A program made the position numbers and the translations under genes. This document shows, one piece after another, positions 1 to 7,974 of a DNA stretch of 50,672 bases. Within the stretch, counting starts at the first letter, position 1, and each line of letters starts with the position of its first letter. The stretch is from Clostridia bacterium (GTDB taxonomy: Bacteria > Bacillota > Clostridia > Christensenellales > Borkfalkiaceae), in NCBI GenBank assembly GCA_017625565.1, contig JAGAKN010000007.1, positions 1-50,672 on the forward strand. The letters are read 5' to 3'. The notes beneath the pieces were generated by a model. That model searched no databases, was not told the DNA's origin, and worked only from the letters and a program-made list of their open reading frames with translations.

Positions 1-35
1 GTCGAAAGTTTAGTTTGTCTGACGAGGAGATAATT

Positions 36-428
36 ATGGAGTTTAGCGAAATTTATAAAAGAGTTTTTGAAATTAATCCCAGCTTGAAAGACAAGATTGA
101 AAACGACGCAAAAGACTTTTGCGTTATTAACTTTCATGAGTATTTAACGCTTGGATTTGATGATGATTATATTGATATCAATCATGGATTCACGCATGCG
201 CATCTTGATGGAGCGGATAACAAGCTACTTTTTGATATTATTCAAGGAAATATTGTTTTTGTGCAAGACACGCGAAAGTTTTCAATAAAAATGTTTTCCT
301 TATTGCAACCTTGGAATTTGAAAATAATGAGCAAACAAAAATTTGAAACTAAAAAAGCTTCACTTATGAAGAAGAAGTATTTGCGTATATATACAGCAAA
401 TGAAATCATAAAAAGAAGCGAAAAGTGA
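36..428 (+). CDS. Hypothetical protein, AT-rich, near window edge
   Basis: I do not recognise this 130-residue protein. The ATG at 36 was chosen because GAGGAG lies six bases upstream (24-29); the frame stays open to the window edge, so a longer protein starting outside cannot be excluded. It is soluble-looking, with an acidic middle (FDDDYIDINHGFTHAHLDG) and a Lys-rich C-terminus, and no signal peptide or membrane helix. Base and codon use are much more AT-rich than in the housekeeping genes here and resemble the gene at 44709, suggesting later acquisition. Its stop codon lies inside the first of three TGAGAC repeats (426-431), so the C-terminus may be set by an insertion junction rather than being native. 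Confidence 0.55.
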   Translation: MEFSEIYKRVFEINPSLKDKIENDAKDFCVINFHEYLTLGFDDDYIDINHGFTHAHLDGADNKLLFDIIQGNIVFVQDTRKFSIKMFSLLQPWNLKIMSKQKFETKKASLMKKKYLRIYTANEIIKRSEK

Positions 429-503
429 GACTTTAAGGTATTACAACCCCCGTTTTTCGACCATTTTGAGACTTTTTGGAGTCTTAACCCACGTTGAGAC
501 GTT
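426..503. repeat. Short interspersed repeats, possible mobile-element scar
   Basis: TGAGAC occurs at 426-431, 467-472 and 495-500, the first two as TGAGACTTT. AACCCCCGTT (445-454) is echoed by AACCCACGTT (486-495). A small dyad, AGACT-6-AGTCT, lies at 469-484. Multiple short repeats of this kind are typical of transposon ends, for example IS21-type elements, but no transposase is present here. The identification is tentative. Confidence 0.3.
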
Positions 504-540
504 AGTATGCTTGTCCAAAAAATAAACAGCACAAAATAAT

Positions 541-583
541 AAAAACAAACCCGAGTTTCTTTCAAAACTCGGGTTTGTTTTTG
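541..583. terminator. Bidirectional intrinsic terminator
   Basis: A perfect 13-bp stem, CAAACCCGAGTTT (546-558) with AAACTCGGGTTTG (565-577), has a 6-base loop. It is flanked by AAAAA (541-545) on one side and TTTTT (578-582) on the other. It can stop transcription from the left and also the leftward malic enzyme transcript, whose stop codon is 20 bases away. Confidence 0.9.
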
Positions 584-602
584 TCTAGATTATCCGTATA
601 AT

Positions 603-1775
603 TTAAACTCTTGCGACGCCTGTTCTACGCGCGGCTTCTTTTACTGCCGTGGAAACGGCTTCCTTTACCGCAGGGTTGAATGCGTCGGGGATAATATATT
701 CCGGGGTGATTTGATCGTCTGGAATGACGTTTGCGATGGCTTCGGCTGCCGCAAGTTTCATTTCGTCGTTAATGTCGCGTGCGTGTACGTCAAGCGCTCC
801 GCGGAAAATACCGGGGAATGCGAGAACGTTATTGATTTGGTTGGGGAAATCGCTTCTACCCGTACCGATGATTTTTGCGCCGGCTTCCATAGCTTCGCAG
901 GGTAAGATTTCGGGAACGGGGTTTGCCATTGCGAAAATAATCGGGTCTTTTGCCATCGTTTGTACCATTTCCTTGGTTAAACTACCCGGGGCGGAAACGC
1001 CGATAAATACGTCCGCGCCTTTGATAACTTCGCCTAAACCGCCTTTTTTCATTTCCAAGTTGGAGATTTCCGCCATTTCCGCTTTAATTGCGTTGAGAGA
1101 ATCGCGCCCTTTATAGATAGCGCCTTTGCGGTCGCACAAAATAACCTTTTTCAGACCTTTGCTCATCAAAAGCTTGGTGATTGCAACGCCCGCCGCGCCT
1201 GCGCCGTTTACAACGACTTCAATCTCTTCGATCTTTTTGTTGACGAGTTTTAAAGCGTTGAGCATAGCGGCTAACGTGACGATTGCCGTGCCGTGTTGGT
1301 CGTCGTGGAAAACGGGAATATCACAAACTTCCTTTAATCGTTTTTCTATCTCGAAACAACGGGGCGCGGAAATATCTTCCAAATTGATACCGCCGAAACT
1401 ACCTGCTAAGAGTTTTACGGTGTTTACGATATCGTCCACTTCTTTGGAACGGATGCATAAGGGGAATGCGTCGACGTCGCCGAACGTTTTAAACAAGGCG
1501 CATTTGCCTTCCATAACCGGCATACCTGCCTCAGGACCGATATCGCCGAGCCCTAAAACGGCCGTTCCGTCCGTCACAACGGCAACCAAGTTAGAACGGC
1601 GTGTGTAAACGTAAGACAAATCCACGTTTTCGGAAATTTTCAAACAGGGTTCGGCTACGCCGGGGGTGTAGGCAACTGCAAGTTCTTCCGCATTGCTAAT
1701 CGGCGCGTGTGAGATAACTTCGATCTTACCGTGCCATTTCTCGTGCTCTTTTAAAGCGAATTCTTTTTTATCCAT
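603..1775 (-). CDS. Malic enzyme (malate dehydrogenase, decarboxylating)
   Basis: Cytosolic enzyme that oxidatively decarboxylates malate to pyruvate with NAD(P), feeding fermentation or NADPH supply. The 390-residue length matches the short bacterial malic enzymes that lack the C-terminal phosphotransacetylase domain. Visible features are the N-terminal YTPGVAEPC segment, a VVTDGTAVLGLGDIG block around residues 65-80, the metal-site region CFEIEKRL...FHDDQHGTAIV, and a Rossmann motif VVNGAGAAGVAI near residue 190. AAGGAG sits seven bases before the ATG on the minus strand. The gene is monocistronic: its own promoter lies at 1856-1884 and its terminator at 541-583. Cofactor preference cannot be read reliably from sequence. 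Confidence 0.93.
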   Translation of the reverse strand: MDKKEFALKEHEKWHGKIEVISHAPISNAEELAVAYTPGVAEPCLKISENVDLSYVYTRRSNLVAVVTDGTAVLGLGDIGPEAGMPVMEGKCALFKTFGDVDAFPLCIRSKEVDDIVNTVKLLAGSFGGINLEDISAPRCFEIEKRLKEVCDIPVFHDDQHGTAIVTLAAMLNALKLVNKKIEEIEVVVNGAGAAGVAITKLLMSKGLKKVILCDRKGAIYKGRDSLNAIKAEMAEISNLEMKKGGLGEVIKGADVFIGVSAPGSLTKEMVQTMAKDPIIFAMANPVPEILPCEAMEAGAKIIGTGRSDFPNQINNVLAFPGIFRGALDVHARDINDEMKLAAAEAIANVIPDDQITPEYIIPDAFNPAVKEAVSTAVKEAARRTGVARV

Positions 1776-1855
1776 AATCGTGCTCCTTGAAGTAAAAAAG
1801 TGGTGGGGGATAGCTTTCGTTTTTATTAAAAATTCAAATACTACCCATTATAATT

Positions 1856-1884
1856 ATTATACAATTTTCGACGAAAAAAGTAAA
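1856..1884 (-). promoter_or_regulatory. Promoter of malic enzyme
   Basis: On the minus strand TTTACT (1884-1879) and TATAAT (1861-1856) are separated by exactly 17 bases. The -35 hexamer is identical to the one before the DAK-like gene at 25454. Confidence 0.7.
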
Positions 1885-2031
1885 GCGTTTGGAAGAAAAA
1901 TCTTCGTGAACGTACAAAGAATTTTATTCTTAAACGAAATCGGGTAGAAAAACAAGGAAGAAAAGAGAAAATGTATTTAAAAAACGTTTAAGAAAGTGAA
2001 AAGAACTTTCTAAAAGATACGCCGAATATTG

Positions 2032-2060
2032 TTGAATTTTTCGAACGGTTTTGTTATAAT
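2032..2060 (+). promoter_or_regulatory. Promoter of the CAT-php-rluA-luxS operon
   Basis: TTGAAT (2032-2037) and TATAAT (2055-2060) have a 17-base spacer. The start codon at 2098 follows a leader of about 30 bases containing AAAGGT. No further promoter or terminator is visible until after 6385, so all six downstream genes probably depend on it. Confidence 0.85.
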
Positions 2061-2097
2061 AAATAAGAAAGAAGACACAAGAGAAAAGGTAGTAAAA

Positions 2098-2775
2098 ATG
2101 CAGTATACGAAAATCGATATCGAAACTTGGGATAGAAAGGAATTGTTCCGCTTATATACGGGAAAACTGAAAATCCGCATGGAATTGACGGTGGATATGG
2201 ACGTGACGAAATTGTTGCAATTCACGAAAAAGCAGGGACTGCGGTTTTATCCGACGATGATTTGGGCGGTGTCTAAAATGATCAATTCTAGAGAAGAATT
2301 TAAGTACGCGTACGACGAAAACGGGGACTTAATCCGCTGGGAGTTCGTTTCGCCGTCGTATACCGATTTTAACCCCGAAACGGAGAAATTCGTTAAGTTC
2401 ATCACCGAATACACGGACGATTTTTCGGCGTTCTACAATCGCGTGGTAGAGGATTGCAAAAAACACAAAAACGAAAGTGGATTTTTGCCCAACCAACCCA
2501 AGAACAATTTTGATATTTCCTGTCTACCGTGGGTTCGGTATAACAATTTATCGCTCGCGATCGAAAGCGAAGAAAAGTCCCTGTTCCCGATTGTTATTTG
2601 GGGAAAATACCAAGAAGAAAATGGTAAAATGCTTATGCCCGTGACGACCAGCGTGCATCACGCCGTTTCCGACGGATTCCATTTGTCAAGATTTTTCAAC
2701 GAATTACAAACCTTGATTGACAATATCGAACAGGCGATAGTAGGCGCTTGTCCACAAACAATGGGGAAGGATTGA
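2098..2775 (+). CDS. CatA-like O-acetyltransferase
   Basis: Member of the trimeric chloramphenicol acetyltransferase family, which moves acetyl from acetyl-CoA to a hydroxyl group. The 225-residue length and the C-terminal catalytic signature HHAVSDGFH (about residues 187-195) fit; the second His is the general base and the Asp is structural. N-terminal features such as the FRLYTG start and FYPTMIWAVSKMIN are also typical. Chromosomal copies outside resistance islands often have no proven activity on chloramphenicol, and this one leads a housekeeping operon, so its natural substrate is unknown. The start at 2098 was chosen because AAAGGT precedes it and because upstream in-frame codons fall before the predicted transcription start. 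Confidence 0.85.
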   Translation: MQYTKIDIETWDRKELFRLYTGKLKIRMELTVDMDVTKLLQFTKKQGLRFYPTMIWAVSKMINSREEFKYAYDENGDLIRWEFVSPSYTDFNPETEKFVKFITEYTDDFSAFYNRVVEDCKKHKNESGFLPNQPKNNFDISCLPWVRYNNLSLAIESEEKSLFPIVIWGKYQEENGKMLMPVTTSVHHAVSDGFHLSRFFNELQTLIDNIEQAIVGACPQTMGKD

Positions 2776-2796
2776 AAAGCGGAAAAGGAAAGCAAA

Positions 2797-3597
2797 ATGA
2801 GATATAGAATAGATCATGATTATCATATTCATTCGTTGTTGTCGACGTGCTCTAACGATCCCTTGCAGACGAAAGAGCGTATTTTGCGCTATGCGGAAGA
2901 ATACGGTTTGCATACCGTTTGCTTAACCAACCATTATTGGGATAGCGAAGTGGACGGTTGTTCGGAGTGGTACTTCAACCAAAATTTTGAACACGTATCC
3001 AAAGCGCTCCCGTTGCCACAATCGGAAAAGGTGAAATTCTTATTCGGTTGCGAAACGGAAATGGATAAATTTATGCGCTTGGGTATGCCGTTAAAGCGTT
3101 TTGACGATTTCGAGTTCGTCATTCTTCCCACGACGCATATGCATATTCAGTTGGTGGTTTCGGAACAGGACGCGCAATCGTTGGATCGTCGTGCGGAGCT
3201 TTGGGTGGAAAGACTGCAAAGCGTTTTGAATATGCCGTTGCCTTTTCACAAAATCGGGATCGCGCATTTGGCGTGTAGGCTAATCGAAAAAACGTCGAGA
3301 GAGAAGTACTTGTCTGTGTTAGAGCGTATCCCGACGGAAGCGATGGAATGCTTGTTCCAACAAGCGTCGCAAAAGGGCGTGGGGATTGAATTGAACCGTG
3401 GGGATATGTCGTTTTCAGACGAAGAAGCAGAGATCGTTTTGCGCCCGTTCCGCATTGCAAAGGCGCAAGGTTGCAAATTCTATTGCGGTAGCGACGCGCA
3501 CCATCCCGACGCGTTAGAAGATTTCAAAGAAATATTGGAGCGCGCGGTGGATAGGCTGGGGCTAACGGAACAGGATAAATTCCATATAGGGAAATAA
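2797..3597 (+). CDS. PHP-domain metal-dependent phosphoesterase
   Basis: Predicted hydrolase of the polymerase-and-histidinol-phosphatase superfamily, 266 residues, cytosolic. The metal-binding motifs are all in place: DYHIHS near residue 8, TNHYW near 46, CETEMDK near 88, THMHI near 109, GIAHLACR near 150 and GSDAHHPD near 229. Length and layout resemble class III histidinol-phosphate phosphatase (HisJ/HisK), but no histidine-biosynthesis gene is adjacent, so the substrate is open. The gene starts 21 bases after the acetyltransferase stop with a GGAAAGG-type ribosome site, and the next gene starts 14 bases after its end, so it is a middle gene of the operon. Confidence 0.85.
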   Translation: MRYRIDHDYHIHSLLSTCSNDPLQTKERILRYAEEYGLHTVCLTNHYWDSEVDGCSEWYFNQNFEHVSKALPLPQSEKVKFLFGCETEMDKFMRLGMPLKRFDDFEFVILPTTHMHIQLVVSEQDAQSLDRRAELWVERLQSVLNMPLPFHKIGIAHLACRLIEKTSREKYLSVLERIPTEAMECLFQQASQKGVGIELNRGDMSFSDEEAEIVLRPFRIAKAQGCKFYCGSDAHHPDALEDFKEILERAVDRLGLTEQDKFHIGK

Positions 3598-3611
3598 ACG
3601 GAAGGAAAAAA

Positions 3612-4595
3612 ATGAGAAAACTCTTTCAAAAAGAAAAACCACGCGTAGAAAAATCCGACGCGCCCGTATACACCGCGACGTATAAGGCGCAACGTAGCGA
3701 CGAATTGCTGGAGTTTTTGTTGCGGAAATGCAACACGTCGAGAAATAACGTGAAATCCTTGCTCGCGCGCAGGCAGGTGCTCGTCAACGGCAAAGTGATT
3801 ACGCAATACAACTTCCTTTTGGCGAAAGACGATGAAATTAAGATATCCAAACGCTCGATCAAAGACGACGGGGCGCGTTCAGCGCCTACTCAACAGCAAA
3901 AACGGGCTTTGGTAAAGCCCGTTCCTACGGCAAGGGAAATGAAGATCGTTTACGAAGACGGGGAGTTTTTGGCGGTGGATAAACCTGCAGGTTTGCTCTC
4001 GGTGGAAAGTGATACCGAGCGCGTTTCGGCGTACGCTTACGCGTTTGAATATTTAACGCGGAACGACAAAACCGCCCGCCCGTACGTTTTGCACCGTATT
4101 GACAAGGAAACGTCGGGGATTTTGTTATTTGCAAAAGATATCAAGATCCATTCAATGCTGAAAATGCGTTGGAACGATTTGATGCAAAATAGAGAATATT
4201 ACGCCGTTGTCGAAGGTACGCCCGAAAAACAATCGGATACGATTGTTTCGTATTTGAAAGAGAACCAAAACAAGCTTATGTATTCCACGCAAGACCCGAC
4301 GGGACAACGCGCGGTCACGCATTACGAAACGCTCCAAACGAATGGAAAATATTCTCTTTTACGGGTGCGGATCGATACGGGTAGAAAAAACCAGATCCGT
4401 GTGCATATGCACGCGATCGGGCATTCGGTCGTCGGTGACGATAAGTACGGGCATACGAAAAGCCCGTTTGGTAGGCTGGGTTTACACGCTTCGAAAATCG
4501 AATTCACGCACCCCGTATCGGGGCAAACGTTGACGTTCAACGCGCCCCTGCCCCCCGTATTCCGCAATTTATTCACAAGGAAAGACAAGGTATGA
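3612..4595 (+). CDS. RluA-family rRNA/tRNA pseudouridine synthase
   Basis: Converts uridine to pseudouridine in rRNA or tRNA. An S4 RNA-binding domain covers roughly residues 26-80 (SRNNVKSLLARRQVLVNGK), followed by the catalytic domain with VYEDGEFLAVDKPAGLL near 115 and the signature HRIDKETSGILLFAKD, whose Asp164 is the catalytic residue. Length (327) is normal for RluC/RluD-type enzymes; the exact target uridine cannot be told. The linker between the domains (about residues 86-113) is longer than usual and is encoded by two back-to-back DNA hairpins, described separately. The stop codon overlaps the luxS start by four bases (ATGA), so translation is probably coupled. Confidence 0.9.
   Translation: MRKLFQKEKPRVEKSDAPVYTATYKAQRSDELLEFLLRKCNTSRNNVKSLLARRQVLVNGKVITQYNFLLAKDDEIKISKRSIKDDGARSAPTQQQKRALVKPVPTAREMKIVYEDGEFLAVDKPAGLLSVESDTERVSAYAYAFEYLTRNDKTARPYVLHRIDKETSGILLFAKDIKIHSMLKMRWNDLMQNREYYAVVEGTPEKQSDTIVSYLKENQNKLMYSTQDPTGQRAVTHYETLQTNGKYSLLRVRIDTGRKNQIRVHMHAIGHSVVGDDKYGHTKSPFGRLGLHASKIEFTHPVSGQTLTFNAPLPPVFRNLFTRKDKV
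3872..3923 (+). repeat. Two hairpins inside the rluA-family coding sequence
   Basis: GGCGC (3872-3876) pairs with GCGCC (3882-3886), and AACGGGCTTT (3901-3910) pairs perfectly with AAAGCCCGTT (3914-3923) across a three-base loop. They are translated in frame into the S4-catalytic linker. The layout, with TACTC and CCTACGG-type edges, resembles small palindromic repeat elements that insert into genomes. No second copy is visible in this window. Confidence 0.5.
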
Positions 4596-5053
4596 AAAAA
4601 ATAGCAAGTTTTCAAGTCAATCACGATACGTTGACAAAAGGCATGTACGTTTCCCGTATTGATGGGGACGTGATCACGTATGATATCCGTATGAAACTGC
4701 CCAACGGCGGGGAGTATTTAACGACGGGTTCTGCGCATACGTTGGAGCATTTATTCGCCACCTACGCGCGCAATAGCGAGTATGGCGACGCGATTATTTA
4801 CGTCGGGCCGATGGGTTGTCGGACAGGGTTTTATCTATTGACGCGGGACACGCTCTCGGGCGAACAAGCTATTGCTTTGACGCGAGAGAGTATGCGGTTC
4901 ATCCGCGATTACGGCGGGGAAATCCCCGGGAATAAAAAGGAAGAGTGTGGCAACTATCTCGACCACGACTTGTCGGGCGCGAAAGCCTTGGCGGGCGAAA
5001 TGTACGACGTATTAAAAAATTGGACGGAAAAGGATTTACAATATAAGGAGTAA
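4592..5053 (+). CDS. luxS: S-ribosylhomocysteine lyase LuxS
   Basis: Cleaves S-ribosylhomocysteine to homocysteine and DPD, the precursor of autoinducer AI-2, as part of the activated methyl cycle. The 153-residue protein has the metal site H49-T-L-E-H53 plus Cys119 in ECGNYLDHDL, and the catalytic Cys76 in MGCRTGFY. It overlaps the preceding gene by four bases. The usual partner nucleosidase (Pfs/MtnN) is not in this window. Whether the cell uses AI-2 as a signal cannot be judged; a metabolic detoxification role is sufficient. Confidence 0.96.
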   Translation: MKKIASFQVNHDTLTKGMYVSRIDGDVITYDIRMKLPNGGEYLTTGSAHTLEHLFATYARNSEYGDAIIYVGPMGCRTGFYLLTRDTLSGEQAIALTRESMRFIRDYGGEIPGNKKEECGNYLDHDLSGAKALAGEMYDVLKNWTEKDLQYKE

Positions 5054-5056
5054 ACT

Positions 5057-5575
5057 ATGGATACAATGCAAGCGATTCTAACGCGCAAAAGCGTAAAAAA
5101 GTACAAGGATACCCCCGTACCTAAGGAGTTGATCGACCAAGTGATCGAAGCAGGGTTGCATGCTCCGTCGGGTTTGAATAAGCAAGCCCCCGTGATCGTA
5201 GCGGTGACGAACAAGCAAGTTCGCGACGAGCTTTCGGCTGTCAACGCAGGGAAAGATCCCTTTCACCGCGCCGATCCGTTTTACGGTGCGCCCGTCGTGC
5301 TGGTCGTTTTGGCGGATAAGAGCATACCTACCTATCTTTACGACGGCTCGCTCGTGATGGAGAATTTACTGTTGTCGGCGCATGCATTGGGGCTCGGCGC
5401 GTGTTGGATTCACCGTGCGAAAGAAACGTTCGAACGGGAAGAATGGCAAGCTTTTTTAAAAACGCTCGGTTTAGAAGGGGACTACGAAGGGATCGGCAAC
5501 TGCGTGCTCGGGTATGCCGACGTAGAGCCTGAAAAGAAACCCCGTAGAGAAAATCGGGTATTTTACGTGGAGTAA
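5057..5575 (+). CDS. Nitroreductase-family FMN oxidoreductase
   Basis: Predicted FMN-dependent NAD(P)H oxidoreductase, 172 residues, a usual length for short single-domain family members. It starts with the typical ILTRKSVKKYKDTPVP segment that binds the FMN phosphate, followed by APSGLNKQAP, and ends with the GxG-containing IGNCVLGY region and an ENRVFYVE tail. A GAC-WIHR segment sits near residue 115. It lies three bases after luxS, with AAGGAG before the ATG. The physiological electron acceptor is unknown. These enzymes commonly reduce nitroaromatics or quinones in vitro. Confidence 0.88.
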   Translation: MDTMQAILTRKSVKKYKDTPVPKELIDQVIEAGLHAPSGLNKQAPVIVAVTNKQVRDELSAVNAGKDPFHRADPFYGAPVVLVVLADKSIPTYLYDGSLVMENLLLSAHALGLGACWIHRAKETFEREEWQAFLKTLGLEGDYEGIGNCVLGYADVEPEKKPRRENRVFYVE

Positions 5576-5578
5576 AGT

Positions 5579-6385
5579 ATGCAAGTAGGCGTATCTACCG
5601 CATCGCTGTTTATGCGGAAAAACAACGAAGAAGCGCTACCGCTTTTAAACGAACTCGGGGTAAAAACCGCCGAAGTATTTTTGACGTCTTTTTCCGAATA
5701 CGGCGCTCCGTTTGCCAAGACTTTGCAGGCGGTAAAAGGGGAGTTGAACGTCAATTCCATACATATTTTGAACACGGAATTTGAACCGCAACTTTTCAAC
5801 GCGCATCCGCGCGTGCAAGGGGACGCGTACGCTTGGTTGGAAAAGGTAATGGACAGCGCCAACGCGCTCTCCGCGCCCTATTATACCTTCCACGGGCTTT
5901 CACGGGTAAAACGTGATAGCCGTTCGGGCGAAAACGACGATTTCCCGTGGATGATTAAGGGTTTTCAAAAACTGACAAAGTTTTGCCAAGCGCATAACGT
6001 AAGCCTTTGTTTGGAAAACGTGGAATGGTCGACCTACAACCGACCTGGAGTGTTTTCTCGGATTGCGAGCGAAGTACCTGCGCTCCGTGGTGTATTGGAT
6101 ATCAAGCAAGCGCGGATTTCCGAATTCCCGTACGAGCGTTATTTAAACGAGATGGGAGAAAAGCTTGCTTACGTGCATATTTCCGATTGCAAAGCGAACG
6201 GGAAAATGTGCTTGCCCGGGCGTGGAACGTTCGATTTTCAAACCTTGATCAAACGCCTGAAAGACGTCGGGTTTGACGGCGCGCTGTTAATCGAAGCCTA
6301 CAACCGCGATTACGACGACGTAAAAGAGCTAAAGACGGCGGTTGCATACGTGGAAGAACTGTTGGATAAATACACGACTTTTTAA
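5579..6385 (+). CDS. Sugar phosphate isomerase/epimerase-like TIM barrel protein
   Basis: A 268-residue AP endonuclease 2/xylose-isomerase-like TIM barrel. Metal-ligand style motifs are spaced along the barrel: YTFHGLSRV near residue 101, LCLENVEWS near 142, GVLDIKQAR near 171, YVHISDCKANGK near 199 and LLIEAYNRD near 239. The family contains sugar epimerases, isomerases and lyases, and the substrate cannot be assigned. It is the last gene of the operon. Its ribosome site GGAG lies in the last codons of the nitroreductase gene, and only four bases separate the two. I see no terminator after it. Confidence 0.8.
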   Translation: MQVGVSTASLFMRKNNEEALPLLNELGVKTAEVFLTSFSEYGAPFAKTLQAVKGELNVNSIHILNTEFEPQLFNAHPRVQGDAYAWLEKVMDSANALSAPYYTFHGLSRVKRDSRSGENDDFPWMIKGFQKLTKFCQAHNVSLCLENVEWSTYNRPGVFSRIASEVPALRGVLDIKQARISEFPYERYLNEMGEKLAYVHISDCKANGKMCLPGRGTFDFQTLIKRLKDVGFDGALLIEAYNRDYDDVKELKTAVAYVEELLDKYTTF

Positions 6386-6527
6386 ATTTGTAGCAATCAG
6401 CAAGGAAAGGGTGGACGTCGCTCTTTTATGACTATAAGATTGTTGGATTGGATCTGATTTTTCAATCGTTTACTGCTATCAAAATTGAGATCAAAAAAGT
6501 AATGCGAAATAGGATGTTTGGTGGTTT

Positions 6528-7469
6528 ATGCGTAAAGTAAAAAATTATGGGATTGCAGTAATTGCGTGTATCTTGTTGGGTTTAACCGTTTGTGGATCTT
6601 TTTTTGATTATAAAATCGTCAACGCTCTATATCTTGGGCAAAAGCCTTCGGAGAATTTTTTTGGGGTAGTATTTTCGTTCATTGGGATTATTCCAACGTT
6701 TGTAGGGTGGAGTTTTCTTGGGGCGAGTATTTTGTATTTATCCAAAAAATATGGTAATAATCGGGTAAAACGTAGATGGTTGATCGTCTTATCGGTATTG
6801 CTGTTCCTGCTTTCCTTTTTCTTTTTTTGCAATACGTTAATGATGGTAAATAAAAATGCGTTTTCGGTGCATTGGGCGATCGCATATCCCATTGGTATCG
6901 TCGTTCTTTTATGCGCTACATACTTGGGTTATAAATTGTCGGCAAGAAGTACGAATACCGAGCTTTTGAAAAAGGTAGTGTTTTTAAGTTTCGTGAGTTT
7001 ATTGCTAATGCTGATAATCATGGCGACCAAGGGAATTATGGATCGTCCGAGATTTCGGTTTGTGTTGGATTCGGCAAACCCTGAGTATTATAGGAATTGG
7101 TGGCAAACGGGTAGCGATATAAAATCCAGCCTTGCAACCGGTATCGCAAGCGATGAATTTTCTTCCTTTCCATCAGGGCATTCCGCGTACGCGATGTTTG
7201 CGATTTTCCTTTTTCCTGCGCTTGCCGAGTATCTCCCCAAATTAGGCAAGCACAAAAAAGCGTTGTTTGTAGGCGGGTTTCTTTGGTGGGGGCTGGTTGC
7301 GGTTTCTCGGTTGACCGTAGGCGCGCATTATTTGACGGACGTTTGTATCGCTGGTTTGATAACCATTCTCTCTTATGGAATCGTCAAGCTACTTTGGGGT
7401 GTTGTTGTTCGGAAAAATGTAGAAGCAAACGCTTCGTCGGGGGAAACTATACAGGAAGAAAACGTATAA
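6528..7469 (+). CDS. PAP2-family phosphatase, integral membrane
   Basis: Membrane phosphatase of the phosphatidic acid phosphatase 2 superfamily, 313 residues, with about six hydrophobic segments starting at residues 8-25. The three catalytic motifs are complete: KGIMDRPR (near 167), FPSGHS (near 213) and SRLTVGAHYLTD (near 260), the last holding the phosphohistidine base. Likely substrates are undecaprenyl pyrophosphate or phospholipid phosphates at the outer face of the membrane. The 142 bases upstream hold no clear promoter, and the ribosome site is weak (TTGGTGG). It may be cotranscribed from the upstream operon, although the gap makes that uncertain. Confidence 0.88.
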   Translation: MRKVKNYGIAVIACILLGLTVCGSFFDYKIVNALYLGQKPSENFFGVVFSFIGIIPTFVGWSFLGASILYLSKKYGNNRVKRRWLIVLSVLLFLLSFFFFCNTLMMVNKNAFSVHWAIAYPIGIVVLLCATYLGYKLSARSTNTELLKKVVFLSFVSLLLMLIIMATKGIMDRPRFRFVLDSANPEYYRNWWQTGSDIKSSLATGIASDEFSSFPSGHSAYAMFAIFLFPALAEYLPKLGKHKKALFVGGFLWWGLVAVSRLTVGAHYLTDVCIAGLITILSYGIVKLLWGVVVRKNVEANASSGETIQEENV

Positions 7470-7530
7470 ATAAGAACAACGTCTGCTATAAAAATCATGG
7501 AAATTTTTTTCAAAATGATTGCGTAAACTG

Positions 7531-7559
7531 TTGACAGGGGAAAAATCCTATGCTATAAT
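7531..7559 (+). promoter_or_regulatory. Consensus promoter of the superoxide reductase operon
   Basis: A perfect TTGACA (7531-7536), 17-base spacer and TATAAT (7554-7559) preceded by TGC. This is one of the strongest promoters in the window and suggests high expression when not repressed. Confidence 0.92.
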
Positions 7560-7578
7560 AAAATAGGATTAAGTCCTA
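7544..7578 (+). promoter_or_regulatory. Candidate operator over the transcription start
   Basis: The dyad TAGGATTAAGTCCTA (7564-7578) covers the predicted transcription start, and AATCCTA (7544-7550) in the spacer mirrors TAGGATT (7564-7570) across the -10 box. The position suits a repressor that senses oxygen or redox state. The regulator is not identifiable from this window. Confidence 0.45.
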
Positions 7579-7602
7579 ATAATAAAAACAGGAGAAAACG
7601 AA

Positions 7603-7956
7603 ATGTTAAAAGTATATCAATGTGAAAGTTGCAAAAAGACGGTAATTTCCAAAGTGGAATTGGCTTTGGACGGGTTTAAGGAACTCATTGCGTGTTCGAC
7701 GGACGCGGCGCAAGAAAAACACGTACCCGTAGTGACGAAGAGATGCGGAAAAATCAAGGTGGACGTAGGGAGCGTTGCACATCCGATGACAGCGGAACAT
7801 TTTATCGAATGGGTGGCGATTGAAACGGAGCAAGGCTACCAAGTGAAATATTTAACGCCCGATACGTTGCCGGTTGCAGAATTCTCGCTTTCGGGTGGTG
7901 ATAAACTTGTTGCGGTGTATGCGTACTGCAACTTGCACGGGCTTTGGAAAGACTAA
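7603..7956 (+). CDS. Superoxide reductase (desulfoferrodoxin-like, lacking centre I)
   Basis: Reduces superoxide to hydrogen peroxide without making oxygen; a cytosolic iron protein of anaerobes. The 117-residue protein keeps the centre II ligands: EKHVP near residue 39, the His of AHPM near 60, and CNLHGLW near the C-terminus, which provides Cys and His. The N-terminal desulforedoxin domain begins YQCESCKK but lacks the usual CC pair, leaving a single Cys (IACSTD), so the rubredoxin-like Fe(Cys)4 centre I is probably absent. It is followed 18 bases later by a flavoprotein-rubredoxin that could supply its electrons. Confidence 0.92.
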   Translation: MLKVYQCESCKKTVISKVELALDGFKELIACSTDAAQEKHVPVVTKRCGKIKVDVGSVAHPMTAEHFIEWVAIETEQGYQVKYLTPDTLPVAEFSLSGGDKLVAVYAYCNLHGLWKD

Positions 7957-7974
7957 TCAAAAACAGGTGGAGAT

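Larger units (their letters stand above)
1776..2097. other. Divergent intergenic region
   Basis: This AT-rich 322-base stretch holds two back-to-back promoters: one for malic enzyme (leftward, 1856-1884) and one for the acetyltransferase operon (rightward, 2032-2060). I see no open frame, tRNA or riboswitch-like structure between them. Confidence 0.7.

Noticed and set aside
2098..2775. Calling the CAT-like gene a chloramphenicol resistance gene
   Set aside because: It keeps the catalytic motif, but it leads a housekeeping operon with no mobile context, so resistance cannot be claimed from sequence.
3901..3923. Hairpin in the rluA-family gene as a transcription terminator
   Set aside because: It lies within a coding sequence and is not followed by a U-tract; the downstream genes need readthrough.
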